Under the pieces are notes generated by a model. That model searched no databases. It worked only from the letters and a program-made list of their open reading frames with translations, and had not been told where the DNA came from. 64,000 bases of DNA from Archangium lipolyticum. GTDB lineage: Bacteria > Myxococcota > Myxococcia > Myxococcales > Myxococcaceae. Location: the NCBI RefSeq assembly GCF_024623785.1, contig NZ_JANKBZ010000010.1, positions 248,001 through 312,000 on the forward strand, written 5' to 3'. How positions within the stretch are numbered: position 1 is the first letter of the stretch; every line of letters begins with the position of its first letter. The position numbers and the translations under genes are program-made. This document shows, piece by piece, positions 1 to 7,004 of the stretch.

Positions 1-195
1 GCTACCTCCGGCGCCGATGGCTCCTTCTCCATCGAGCACCTGCCCGCCGGCAGCTACACCCTCGAGGCCTGGCACGAGACGCTCGGCACCCGGACCGCCG
101 AGGTGTCCGTGAAGGAGGGCGAGGCCACCTCTGTCTCCTTCGAGTTCGCGGCGACCGCGCAGGCGAAGGGCTCCGCCACCGGGGGCATGAAGTAG
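1..195 (+). CDS. C-terminal end of a secreted carboxypeptidase-regulatory-like (Ig-fold) protein, partial
   Basis: The window opens inside this gene: 64 codons in frame 1 end at TAG 193-195. The visible part reads SGADGSFSIEHLPAGSYTLE and then a short tail rich in Ala, Gly and Thr. The pattern 'G-x-F-x-I-x-x-L-P-A-G-x-Y-x-L-x-A-W' is typical of the carboxypeptidase regulatory-like / CarboxypepD_reg beta-sandwich found in many myxobacterial secreted proteins. Only the last strand region is visible, so the enzyme or carrier upstream cannot be named. It converges on the histidine kinase gene, with a palindromic repeat between the two stops. Confidence 0.6.
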   Translation, partial: ATSGADGSFSIEHLPAGSYTLEAWHETLGTRTAEVSVKEGEATSVSFEFAATAQAKGSATGGMK

Positions 196-205
196 GGGAC
201 GGATA

Positions 206-238
206 CCCTCACCCCGGCCCTCTCCCAGAGGGAGAGGG
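206..238 (+). repeat. Palindromic intergenic repeat, copy 1
   Basis: The block reads CCCTCACCCCGGCCCTCTCC and continues into GGGAGAGGG, so CCCTCTCC pairs with GGAGAGGG in a short hairpin preceded by an invariant CCCTCACCCC box. The same unit recurs at 9935, 10065, 17945, 23583, 48058 and 50031. Here it lies between two convergent stop codons, where the hairpin could work as a bidirectional terminator. Confidence 0.8.
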
Positions 239-261
239 TGGTTGGTTTGGAACCCTCTCCC

Positions 262-1629
262 TTACGTTTGGGACGAGGGCCCCTCTCTCCGCAGGGTGAA
301 GCCCACCCGGGCTCCTCCTCCCGGTCGGTTCTCCGCGAAGGTGTCGCCACCGTGCGCCCGGGCAATCCGCTGCACCAGCGCCAGCCCCAGTCCCAGCGAG
401 CCCGCCTCTCGCGCCTCTCCGCCCCGATCCTTCCGGTAGAAGGGCTCGAAGATGCGCGTCTCCTCGCCGGGCAGCAGCCCCGGGCCCCGGTCATCCACGC
501 AGAAGGCCAGTCGTCCGTCGCGCTCGAGCAGCCGCAGGGTCTCGGCGCCTTGTCCGTGCTTGCGTGCGTTGTCCAGCAGGTTGGCCAGTGCCCGCCCCAG
601 CAGCGTGGCGTCCCCCACCAGCTTCGCGTCGGCCACCTCCACCGTCAGCGTCTCCACCGGCTGCCCCATCCGCTCCAGCGCCCGCACCGCCAGGTCCTTC
701 CCATCCAACTCGCGAGCGCTCAGCTGCCCGAAGTCCAGCCGCGAGCTCGCCAGCAGCTCGCCCACCAGGGCGTCCAGCTCCACCACCTCGCGCTCCATCT
801 GGTCCGCCGTGCGCTCCGGGCCTCCGGCGTCGCGCATCAGCTCCACCAGGACGCGCAGGCGCGCCAGCGGCGTGCGCAGCTCGTGTGACACCGCCGCCAG
901 CAGCTCGCGCTGGTCCGCCATCTGCCGCTCGATGCGAGAGGCCATCTCGTTGAAGGCCTCGGCCAGCACGGACATCTCCCCGGTGGCGTGCCGGCCCAAC
1001 TGCACGCGCGCGTCCAGCTTGCCCTCACCGAGCTCCTGTGCGGCCCGTGCCAGTGTGTCCAGCGGGCGTGACAGCTGCCGGGCGAGCCACCCCGTGGCCA
1101 TCCACAGCGTGGCTCCGGCCAGCAGCAGCACCATGGGCCCCCGCCAGGGTTGCCGGGGCCGGAAGCGTCCGTAGCAGGCCTTCGCCGTGCCGAGCTTCAC
1201 GCCCTCGCGCTCCACCGGCACGGTGAGCTCCGAGTGGGGGGAGCAGGGCCCGCCGGTGCGCACCAGCAGGGCCCCGGAGGCATCTCGCAGCTCCACGTCG
1301 AAGCCCAGGTCCCGGGTGACCGACCGGACGAGCGCGTCCCGGCGCGCGGGCTCGTCCCACACCGCGGCGAGCTGGTGGCTGACGAAGGTGCGCACGCGCT
1401 CCGTCTCTTGATGCCAGGGGGAGCCGCCCATCAGGCCGCCCATCACGCTCATCACCGTGCCCACCACCAGGACGGTGATGAAGATGGACACGCCGAACCA
1501 GACGAAGAGCCGCCGGCGCAGGTGGGCCCGGATGAACCAGCCCAGCCGGCTCATGGGCCCTCGCCGCCGGGCCCAGCCCCCATGCCCGTGAGGCGGATGG
1601 CCCGGGTGGAAGCGCGAGTGCCGTCTCAT
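262..1629 (-). CDS. Sensor histidine kinase (two-component, HAMP-HisKA-HATPase)
   Basis: This 455-residue inner-membrane kinase has a His-rich cytoplasmic N-terminus (HPGHPPHGHGGW, residues 8-19), a transmembrane segment near 42-63, and a periplasmic stretch of about 100 residues. A second transmembrane segment near 166-184 leads into a HAMP domain. The phospho-acceptor box is VSHELRTP with His249. The ATPase lobe has the N box LANLLDNA, the G1 box DRGPG (380-384) and the G2 box GLGLGL (412-417). Its ATG overlaps the stop of the response regulator upstream (ATGA), so the two are translationally coupled. With the Spy-like and His-rich genes upstream, it looks like a CpxA/ZraS-like sensor of envelope or metal stress; the ligand is inferred. 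Confidence 0.93.
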   Translation of the reverse strand: MRRHSRFHPGHPPHGHGGWARRRGPMSRLGWFIRAHLRRRLFVWFGVSIFITVLVVGTVMSVMGGLMGGSPWHQETERVRTFVSHQLAAVWDEPARRDALVRSVTRDLGFDVELRDASGALLVRTGGPCSPHSELTVPVEREGVKLGTAKACYGRFRPRQPWRGPMVLLLAGATLWMATGWLARQLSRPLDTLARAAQELGEGKLDARVQLGRHATGEMSVLAEAFNEMASRIERQMADQRELLAAVSHELRTPLARLRVLVELMRDAGGPERTADQMEREVVELDALVGELLASSRLDFGQLSARELDGKDLAVRALERMGQPVETLTVEVADAKLVGDATLLGRALANLLDNARKHGQGAETLRLLERDGRLAFCVDDRGPGLLPGEETRIFEPFYRKDRGGEAREAGSLGLGLALVQRIARAHGGDTFAENRPGGGARVGFTLRREGPSSQT

Positions 1630-2306
1630 GGGCCCTCTTTGGCGAAGAGGTAGCCCACGCCGCGCACCGTCTTGATGAGGCGTGAGCCCTCGTCGCCCAG
1701 CTTCTGCCGCAGGTGGGAGATGTGCACGTCCACGGTGCGCTCGCCCACCACGGTGTCGCTCCGGCCGGCCTCGCCGAGCAGCGCGTCGCGGGGAATGACG
1801 CGCCCCGCCCGCCGTACCAGGGCCACCAGCATGTCGAACTCGAGCCCGGTGAGCTCCACCAGCCGGCCGCCCACGCGCACCTCGCGGGCCGATACGTCGA
1901 TGGAGACGCCGCTGGACTCCAGCTTCTCGGCCACGGACGCGGGTTGGGCGCGCCGCAGCACGGCCCTCAGGCGCGCGAGCAGCTCTCTCGGGCTGAAGGG
2001 CTTGGCCAGGTAGTCATCCGCGCCGAGCTCCAGTCCCACCACGCGGTCCGTCTCGTCGCCGCGCGCGGTGAGCATGAGGATGGGCAGGGTGCTCTTCGCG
2101 CGGATGCGCCGGCACACCTCCAGCCCGTCCATGCCCGGCATCATCACGTCCAGCAGCACGGCGTCGTAGGTGTTGGCCTCCAGCGCGGCCAGTCCGCGTC
2201 CTCCATCGGGTGCATGGGTGACGGTGATGCCGTGCTGCCCGAGGTACTGCGCGAGCAGCTCGTACATCCGGGTGTCATCGTCGATGAGGAGGACGCGGGT
2301 GGCCAT
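1626..2306 (-). CDS. OmpR/PhoB-family response regulator
   Basis: The 226-residue protein has a receiver domain with the acidic pocket D9-D11, the phospho-acceptor D53 (in LLDVMMPG), T80 and K102. It is followed by a C-terminal winged-helix DNA-binding domain ending in RTVDVHISHLRQKL and VRGVGY, the hallmark of OmpR-type effector domains. It sits between the small His-rich gene and the kinase, and its last codons overlap the kinase start. Closest in layout to CpxR/ZraR-type systems that control periplasmic stress genes. It probably autoregulates the operon, but no operator repeats were identified. Confidence 0.93.
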   Translation of the reverse strand: MATRVLLIDDDTRMYELLAQYLGQHGITVTHAPDGGRGLAALEANTYDAVLLDVMMPGMDGLEVCRRIRAKSTLPILMLTARGDETDRVVGLELGADDYLAKPFSPRELLARLRAVLRRAQPASVAEKLESSGVSIDVSAREVRVGGRLVELTGLEFDMLVALVRRAGRVIPRDALLGEAGRSDTVVGERTVDVHISHLRQKLGDEGSRLIKTVRGVGYLFAKEGP

Positions 2307-2321
2307 GGGCGTGCTTCGACT

Positions 2322-2513
2322 CTAACGCGGGCCGGGCTCGCCCGGAGTGCCGGTGACGGGGGCCTGGGCCTGGGAGTGTCCGTGGTGGTGGCAGGACCAG
2401 CCGTGGCCACGGCCGTGGCCGTAGCGGTGCCAGCGATAGAGGCTGGCGAAGCCGGACGAGTATCCAGCGAGGGTTCCAATGGCGAGCAGGACGATGAGGG
2501 CGCGGCGGCGCAT
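2322..2513 (-). CDS. Small His-rich exported or membrane protein (63 aa)
   Basis: The start ATG (2511-2513) is preceded by AAAGGAACACACC, a usable ribosome site, whereas longer readings have none. The protein is 63 residues: a hydrophobic N-terminal segment (RALIVLLAIGTLAGYSSGF) that is either a signal anchor or signal peptide, then a His/Gly-rich patch (YGHGRGHGWSCHHHGHSQ) with one Cys and seven His, then a short Pro-rich tail. The His cluster suggests metal binding. It lies between the Spy-like gene and the response regulator, all in the same direction, so it is probably part of the same stress operon. Family not recognised. Confidence 0.7.
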   Translation of the reverse strand: MRRRALIVLLAIGTLAGYSSGFASLYRWHRYGHGRGHGWSCHHHGHSQAQAPVTGTPGEPGPR

Positions 2514-2550
2514 GGTGTGTTCCTTTCGGGGTTCCGGGGTTCTGGACGGC

Positions 2551-3039
2551 TCAGTAGGACCGGGCGCCGCGCCAGCCGCCGCAGCCGCCTCCGTAGCCAT
2601 GGCGGCGGTAGCCGTGACCCCAGCCGTGCTCGATGAGGTCCGCCAGCTCGCGCCGCTGCTTCGCATCCAGCGCCTCGTGCGTCTTCGACAGTGAGGCGCG
2701 CAGCGTCTTGCGCAGGTTGTCGATGAGCTCGTCGTGCTTCGCGTCCAGCTCGCGCAGGGCGGCGCCATCGAAGGCCTCGCCCCGCAGCGAGCGGGCGATG
2801 GCGGCGCGCGTGGCACTCATCTCGTCCCGCATCTTCTCGAAGGCCTCGGTGAGATCATCCGCGGCCTGGACGAGGACCTTCTCCTGGCCGGGCGAGGTGT
2901 CCAGGCGCTCGAAGAGCCAGCGCATCCGGCCGCGCCAGCTCCAGCGGCCTTCGTGGTGGTGGTGGCCCCAGCGGCGGTTGCCGCGCAGGGTGTAGAAGAG
3001 GCCAGCCAGGCAGGCGGTACCGACAACGAATCCGAACAT
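2551..3039 (-). CDS. Spy/CpxP/ZraP-like periplasmic stress protein with His-rich ends
   Basis: The protein has 162 residues with a single N-terminal membrane segment (FGFVVGTACLAGLFYTL), followed by GHHHHEG. The main body is predicted all-helical and charged (residues about 45-140), with the pattern of LTxxQ-type Spy/CpxP/CnrR proteins, for example 'LDAKQRRELADLIEHG' near the C-terminus. The tail again carries His and Gly (HGWGHGYRRHGYGGG). Such proteins are periplasmic chaperones or metal-sensing subunits that tune a partner kinase. It is the first gene of the operon that continues into the His-rich peptide, the OmpR-type regulator and the kinase. Family assignment rests on architecture and context. 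Confidence 0.75.
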   Translation of the reverse strand: MFGFVVGTACLAGLFYTLRGNRRWGHHHHEGRWSWRGRMRWLFERLDTSPGQEKVLVQAADDLTEAFEKMRDEMSATRAAIARSLRGEAFDGAALRELDAKHDELIDNLRKTLRASLSKTHEALDAKQRRELADLIEHGWGHGYRRHGYGGGCGGWRGARSY

Positions 3040-3281
3040 GGTGCTGCTCCTTCCGTGAGCGGCCGGGCAGTCAGCGGCCCGGCATCCATCGGTTGGTGCA
3101 GAAGGTACGGGGGGGGTGTGAAGCGGGCGCCCAGTACTTATGAAGAAGTGTGAAGGCCGGTGCGGGAAGACCGGTAGGGAATGGGGGAGGTGCGGGGACC
3201 GTTACCTCACCCTGGCACCCCAAGGTCCGGGGTGTCTGTTCAGCAGTCCGTAGAAGCAGAACGCAGAAAGCAGGAAAGAGT

Positions 3282-3485
3282 ATGGCAACTGGTACCGTGA
3301 AGTGGTTCAACGACGCGAAGGGCTTCGGCTTCATCGCGCCGGACGACGGTGGCGAGGACGTGTTCTGCCACCACACCGCCATCAACATGGATGGCTTCCG
3401 CTCCCTGGCCGAGGGTCAGAAGGTGCAATACGAGGTGACGCGCGGCCCCAAGGGCTTGCAGGCGCAGAACGTTCGTCCTGCCTGA
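3282..3485 (+). CDS. cspA: Cold-shock protein, CspA family
   Basis: A 67-residue single cold-shock domain begins [23 protein letters not shown]1 is KGFGFI and the RNP2-equivalent is DVFCHHTAI, where most family members have VFVHHSAI, so position 3 of that motif is Cys. The ribosome site AGGAAAGAGT precedes ATG 3282. CspA-type proteins bind single-stranded RNA and DNA and melt secondary structure. Which of the several csp paralogues usual in myxobacteria this is cannot be decided from sequence. It has a long untranslated region upstream, divergent from the Spy-like gene, and a hairpin downstream. Confidence 0.95.
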   Translation: MATGTVKWFNDAKGFGFIAPDDGGEDVFCHHTAINMDGFRSLAEGQKVQYEVTRGPKGLQAQNVRPA

Positions 3486-3495
3486 GCCTTCGAGC

Positions 3496-3554
3496 CACGG
3501 CCCCCCGGGCCGTGTCCTTCGCGCCCGCTCTTCTCTTCGAGGGGGGAGCGGGCG
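3496..3554 (+). terminator. Hairpins downstream of cspA
   Basis: Two inverted repeats follow the csp stop: CACGGCCC (3496-3503) with GGGCCGTG (3507-3514), and CGCCCGCTC (3522-3530) with GAGCGGGCG (3546-3554). Neither is followed by a long T-run, so termination is plausible but not certain. Confidence 0.5.
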
Positions 3555-3636
3555 TGTCATTGCGGGGTTCGTCTCGTCTGTCGCTCCTTACCTTGTCCGG
3601 CAAAGGCCAACCGCCAACGTCCGCGAAGGAGACGAG

Positions 3637-4002
3637 ATGGGCGACACCAGCGTGAAGAAGGTCGACTCCCAGCATTCACCCAGGGGGCAGATGGGGCAGA
3701 AGTACCTGGCCGGAGGCATCCGCGTCTCCATGCGCCTGTGGGAGAACGAGCAGCCCGCCGAGCCGCTGCCCCCCACCGCGCGCGATTACGAGACCGTCGG
3801 CTACGTCATCAAGGGCCGCGCCGAGCTGCACCTCGAGGGACAGGTGCTGCTGCTCAACCCGGGCGACTCGTGGCTCGTGCCCAGGGGCGCCAGCCACACG
3901 TACAAGATTCTCGAGTCCTTCACCGCCGTGGAGGCCACCAGCCCGCCCGCGGCCGTCCACGGGCGCGACGAGAAGGTCCGCGACGACCAGGCCAAGGCTT
4001 GA
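3637..4002 (+). CDS. Small cupin-domain protein
   Basis: The 121-residue protein consists of one cupin barrel. It has the strand pattern YVIKGRAELHLEGQ, the turn NPGDSWLVPRGASHTYKI (second cupin motif, with the conserved P-x-G and a His), and flanking hydrophilic ends. The first motif lacks the usual HxH pair, so metal binding may be reduced or absent. The start ATG has a good ribosome site (GAAGGAGACGAG). Function (sugar or ligand binding, signalling) cannot be assigned. Its stop lies only a few bases from the left end of the integrated element, so it marks the original chromosomal flank of the tRNA gene. Confidence 0.8.
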   Translation: MGDTSVKKVDSQHSPRGQMGQKYLAGGIRVSMRLWENEQPAEPLPPTARDYETVGYVIKGRAELHLEGQVLLLNPGDSWLVPRGASHTYKILESFTAVEATSPPAAVHGRDEKVRDDQAKA

Positions 4003-4009
4003 GCAGGGG

Positions 4010-4062
4010 AAGGGGAGTGGGCCCTCCTGGATTCGAACCAGGGACCAATCGGTTATGAGCCG
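4010..4062. repeat. attL: partial copy of tRNA 3' end
   Basis: A 45-bp perfect match (4018-4062, TGGGCCCTCCTGGATTCGAA through GTTATGAGCCG), extended by 8 bp with one mismatch at 4017, to the right-hand copy at 9409-9461. It contains the T-arm, variable loop and anticodon-stem half of the tRNA on the minus strand but not the D-arm or 5' acceptor strand. It is therefore a truncated tRNA copy and an attachment site, not a functional gene. Confidence 0.85.
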
Positions 4063-4188
4063 GGAGGGAGCGGGTTAGCAGGGGTTCGCCGCCCCTGTCA
4101 CCGGCTCGCAACCTGCGGAAAGGGCTGGGGTTCCGCAAGGGGCAGGGACGGTGCCGGTTGGCACTGCTCCCACGGCTTCGACTGGCCG

Positions 4189-4210
4189 TGGTGCGCCGGT
4201 GGTGCGGAAC
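4189..4210 (+). repeat. 22-bp repeat shared by both ends of the element, left copy
   Basis: TGGTGCGCCGGTGGTGCGGAAC at 4189-4210, in two parts TGGTGCGCCGG and TGGTGCGGAAC, recurs exactly at 9324-9345 in the same orientation. Each copy lies within about 130 bp of an attachment site. This fits an arm-type binding site for the integrase or excisionase, or a short duplication linking the two ends. Confidence 0.45.
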
Positions 4211-4234
4211 GTGGTGCGGCCGGTGGGCCCGCCG

Positions 4235-4393
4235 ATGCTCACGGTGCGCGAGGTGGCGGAAGAGCTAGCCGTCTGCCGGGCCACCGTCTACGCGCTCCTC
4301 GAACGTGGGGAACTGGAGCGGGTGTGGGTCGGGCGCTCCATCCGCATCCCGGCCGCGTCCCTGGATGCGTTCATCGCCCGGGGGCGGCGCTGA
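4235..4393 (+). CDS. Excisionase-family helix-turn-helix protein
   Basis: The core, MLTVREVAEELAVCRATVYA followed by LLERGELERVWVGRSIRIPAASLDAFIARG, is a textbook MerR-like winged HTH of the DNA-binding excisionase family (52 residues from ATG 4235). A longer reading from GTG 4151 adds 28 residues, partly encoded by the 22-bp end repeat, and has no better ribosome site. Position beside attL and opposite the integrase gene fits a recombination directionality factor or a regulator of integrase. Whether it really excises the element is inferred. Confidence 0.75.
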   Translation: MLTVREVAEELAVCRATVYALLERGELERVWVGRSIRIPAASLDAFIARGRR

Positions 4394-4531
4394 GGAGCAA
4401 AGAGGGTTCCAACGTCCTATCCCTGGTTCGGCTCTCAACCTCTTGGCTCCGGCGGCGCATTGCCGCGCCTGTATTGACACATTGTCTCCGACAGCGGAGC
4501 GTCTTGAGGCACGACAGCGGGAGCCGCCATC

Positions 4532-5119
4532 ATGCCGAACCTGGAAAGCGACACATGCCGCAACTGCCCCTACCACCCCCGCCAAGGGCTGGTCCCCAGT
4601 CCCAGGAGTGGTCGGGCCCACGTTCCTCTGAGCGCTGAGGTTCACGGCTCGGAGACGCTGCTGCTGTTTCAGGCTCCTGGCATCAACGAGTGGAGCGACG
4701 GCAGGGTGCTGTCGTCGCAGGAGAGCCGCTCTGCAGGCCAGAGATTCGACACTGCGCTGGCGAACGCCGGAAAGCGTCGTGAAGACTTCGACATCGCGGA
4801 GGCGGTCAACTGCTACCCTGGCCAGAATGCGAACGGACGTGACCTAACGCCGAAGATCGGCGCGGTCGAAGCGTGCAGCCGGTGGCTCGCAGAACTCATC
4901 AATGAGAAGAGGTACACGAAGGTCGTGCTCTTCGGCCGTGTTGCCGAGCAGTCACTGGCGCTAGCGTGGTTCTCCACCCCAACTATCGCGCATTCGATCA
5001 CGAGCATCGTGAGGAAGCAGTACATCAACATGGAGCGCGATGAGTCGATAGCCGAGGCCCTTACAGATCTTGAGGCGTCGGAGCCTGAGGCGTCGGAGCC
5101 TGAGGCGCCTCCGGAATGA
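4532..5119 (+). CDS. Uracil-DNA-glycosylase-superfamily protein, diverged
   Basis: The 195-residue protein starts with a C-x2-C pair (Cys9, Cys12). It then has LLLFQAPGINEWSDG, which aligns with the GEAPG motif of family 4/5 uracil-DNA glycosylases, and AEAVNCYPGQNANGRDLTP, which aligns with the 'TNVVKCRPPGNR' motif. Next come EACSRWLAEL with a further Cys and the core strand KVVLFGRVAEQSL. The four Cys positions match the 4Fe-4S arrangement of family 4 enzymes. The acidic residue of motif 1 is replaced by Gln, so substrate or activity may differ. The C-terminus has a duplicated EASEP unit (15-bp tandem). It is cargo of the tRNA-integrated element; DNA repair, or defence against modified phage DNA, are both possible. 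Confidence 0.7.
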   Translation: MPNLESDTCRNCPYHPRQGLVPSPRSGRAHVPLSAEVHGSETLLLFQAPGINEWSDGRVLSSQESRSAGQRFDTALANAGKRREDFDIAEAVNCYPGQNANGRDLTPKIGAVEACSRWLAELINEKRYTKVVLFGRVAEQSLALAWFSTPTIAHSITSIVRKQYINMERDESIAEALTDLEASEPEASEPEAPPE

Positions 5120-5206
5120 GGAAAAGGCGTCTTCCTCGCCCGGTACAGCGTCGATGCGCGTCCGATGGTTCCCGGTTCCCGCCCCTGTAGGCGGAACCGG
5201 AACCTT

Positions 5207-5659
5207 TCAAGCTTGTCGGCGGTTGCCCGCCTCAAGGATCGCCCGAATCCGCTTGGCCGATTCGAGCGCCTGCTCTGCGCGTTTGATTGCGTCGCCGCTA
5301 TCGGCCGCACGGGCGAGATCGCGCCGAACCGCTCCCGGATTGTTACGTCGGCCGCCCGGATCGAAGGCGTCGCTCTGGTAGTACTCGTGCGCCTGTTTGC
5401 AGCGCTCAAGGTGCTTCTCGGCCTCTGCAACGTCGGCACTCCGCGCGATATCCCGGTCGTAGTTCTCAAGCGCCTGCTTCGGGTCTGCGAGGAGCTTCTC
5501 GACATCCTCCTTCAGAGTCCTCCTCGTGGCGCTCAACGAGCAATGGGCCCAAAGTTCGCGGTCCGTCGGCCGGAAGTACCATGTGACTTCTTCCCACCAG
5601 CGATCGCAGCGGTACTCGAATCCGTTCTTCGTGTGAATTTTCTGAGCTTTCTTCGGCAT
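5207..5659 (-). CDS. Hypothetical protein, charged and helical
   Basis: The 150-residue protein starts at ATG 5659 (MPKKAQKIHTKNGFEYRCDR), which has the ribosome site GGAGGGGTGGTTCTG; 40 further upstream codons lack any. The N-terminal third has an aromatic-rich patch (RWWEEVTWYF). The rest is strongly charged and likely helical or coiled coil (VAEAEKHLERCKQAHEYY, IKRAEQALESAKRIRAILE). No family is recognised. It is convergent with the glycosylase-like gene and is carried on the tRNA element. Base composition is lower in GC than the chromosomal genes around the element. Confidence 0.65.
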   Translation of the reverse strand: MPKKAQKIHTKNGFEYRCDRWWEEVTWYFRPTDRELWAHCSLSATRRTLKEDVEKLLADPKQALENYDRDIARSADVAEAEKHLERCKQAHEYYQSDAFDPGGRRNNPGAVRRDLARAADSGDAIKRAEQALESAKRIRAILEAGNRRQA

Positions 5660-5809
5660 CAGAACCACCCCTCCGTCACACGATTCCGCCGCATGCCGTG
5701 ACGGTAGGCGGGCTGTCGGGAAGGGTGCAACGGGGCTCGGCCGAAGGGCGGAGCGGTGGAGTATCCCCGCGCGCCCCATCGGCCGAACATCAAAGCTACC
5801 TACGGAGGA

Positions 5810-6352
5810 CTAGGGAGCGGCGGGCGGGGGTTCCTTCGACTCCTCACCCTGAGCGCTGGGGGACTCCGGGGCCGGTTCCCTCGCCTTTCGTCTCTTGGAC
5901 CCCCTCCCATTCCTCGCCATCCGTTCCTCCAGGATCATCGCCTTCCGCTCCTTCCGCTCCTTCCGCTCCTTCGCTTCGACCCCCCAGGCCGAGGGACGGG
6001 CAAGCACCAGAGGCATCCCACGGGCGCTCCACGGGAACAGGACGATATCCCCGTCAACGTCGTCCAGTGACTCGGGGAGGGTGATCGCGTTGTGAGGCCC
6101 CCAGATGTGCTCTGGGTCCTCCTCTCCACGAATCACCCGACGCACTTGCTCGAAGCGTCCCCTCACCAGGGAGAGTATGGAGAGGATGCATACGGGGGCA
6201 TTCGCCTCCGTCTCATCATCCATGAAGCCCTTGCGGGTCTGGTAGTCCGCGAGGATCTCCGCTCCCCGTGTGGCACTTGCCAGGGTGGATAGCTCCAGGT
6301 CGAGGCTAACCGCCCTCGGTTCCTGGCTCCTTACCTCGGTCTCTTCGGTCAT
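5810..6352 (-). CDS. Hypothetical protein with basic, repetitive C-terminus
   Basis: The chosen start, ATG 6352 (MTEETEVRSQ), gives 180 residues; an ATG at 6388 lacks a ribosome site and lies inside the operator region. The protein has a mixed alpha/beta middle (CILSILSLVRGRFEQVRRVI, GDIVLFPWSARGMPLVLA). Its low-complexity tail contains three KER units (KERKERKERK, a 9-bp DNA repeat) and Pro/Ala/Glu-rich residues. No family recognised. It is transcribed away from the XRE regulator across a shared 160-bp control region, so it is probably the regulated target of that repressor. Confidence 0.6.
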   Translation of the reverse strand: MTEETEVRSQEPRAVSLDLELSTLASATRGAEILADYQTRKGFMDDETEANAPVCILSILSLVRGRFEQVRRVIRGEEDPEHIWGPHNAITLPESLDDVDGDIVLFPWSARGMPLVLARPSAWGVEAKERKERKERKAMILEERMARNGRGSKRRKAREPAPESPSAQGEESKEPPPAAP

Positions 6353-6389
6353 GCAGGCCGTCCTTTCGTCGATTGGGCCGGCAGACATG

Positions 6390-6496
6390 GTAACTCGTAT
6401 GTGGTGTAACTCGTCAGTTACATGACCTGTGGGCTAATGCGGCCGTAGCCGCCCAATAAGGTCGGAAACATACGAGTTGTGTAACTTGTGAGTTGA
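6390..6496. promoter_or_regulatory. Divergent control region with repeated GTAACT/AGTTAC operator-like palindromes
   Basis: Between the divergent genes there are two 16-bp dyads of the form GTAACT-N4-AGTTAC: 6406-6421 (perfect 6-bp arms) and 6481-6496 (arm ending GA). Outside them lie inverted partners: TAACTCGTATG at 6391-6401 and CATACGAGTT at 6469-6478. This spaced, repeated dyad array is what a phage-type Cro/CI or XRE repressor uses to control two promoters. The XRE gene starts 18 bp downstream. The binding protein is inferred. Confidence 0.65.
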
Positions 6497-6514
6497 CCCG
6501 GCCAATGTCGCCTC

Positions 6515-6817
6515 GTGCCTGCCGCCCCTCGCAAGTCACCTCACTCCCACGGACCTTCCGAAGTTCGGACACGGAAGGACTTGGCTCCCCTTATCAAGCG
6601 GGAGCTAAAGCGCCTCGGGAAGCGACTCCGAGAACTTCGGGAAGAGCGGGGGCTTACTCAGGAGCAGGCCGCCGAGATGATCGGGGTTCACCCCAAGTCG
6701 ATGCCGCGCATAGAGGGAGGCACCGCGAATCCCACGGTGGCTACCCTGGTAGCCGCATCCGTGGCCTACAAGGTCCCTTTGCGCGACCTGTTCCCCGAGG
6801 AAGAACAGGGAACTTGA
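6515..6817 (+). CDS. XRE-family transcriptional regulator
   Basis: The 100-residue protein begins at GTG 6515 without an obvious ribosome site. The Cro/CI-type helix-turn-helix spans about residues 34-92, with GLTQEQAAEMIGVHPKSMPR as helices 2-3 and a typical hydrophobic end (TLVAASVAYKVPLRDLF). Small XRE proteins of this kind are repressors of mobile elements or antitoxin-like regulators. It faces away from the 180-residue unknown gene, with palindromic sites between, so autoregulation plus control of that gene is likely. Carried on the tRNA element. Confidence 0.88.
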   Translation: MPAAPRKSPHSHGPSEVRTRKDLAPLIKRELKRLGKRLRELREERGLTQEQAAEMIGVHPKSMPRIEGGTANPTVATLVAASVAYKVPLRDLFPEEEQGT

Positions 6818-7004
6818 TCCACCGGGCTGCCTTGAAGAACCCGGGAGGCGGCGGAGGAGAGCCGCCTTAGACCGAGCACGGGGCGCCGGAGCGGACCCAC
6901 GGGAAGGCGCCCAGGAGCCCCGGAGACCCGAGCCGCTAACCCGAGACCCCGGAGCCCCGAGGCCCCGAAAGAGGCCCAGCGGGGCACCGGATGTTCTCCT
7001 AGCG
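6818..7004. other. Intergenic stretch with a hairpin and CCCCGGAG-type low-complexity DNA
   Basis: No gene seen. AGGCGGC (6846-6852) pairs with GCCGCCT (6861-6867) just after the XRE gene, a possible weak terminator without a T-run. From about 6908 to 6968 the DNA is an irregular run of short units such as GAGCCCCGGAGACCCGAG, which may simply be GC-rich drift in a decaying element. Confidence 0.4.

Noticed and set aside
4010-4062. Second tRNA gene at the left boundary
   Set aside because: It has only the T-arm and anticodon half; the D-arm and 5' acceptor strand are missing. It is an attachment-site copy.
6908-6968. Short GC-rich repeats as a binding array
   Set aside because: Units are irregular in length and sequence; likely low-complexity drift.
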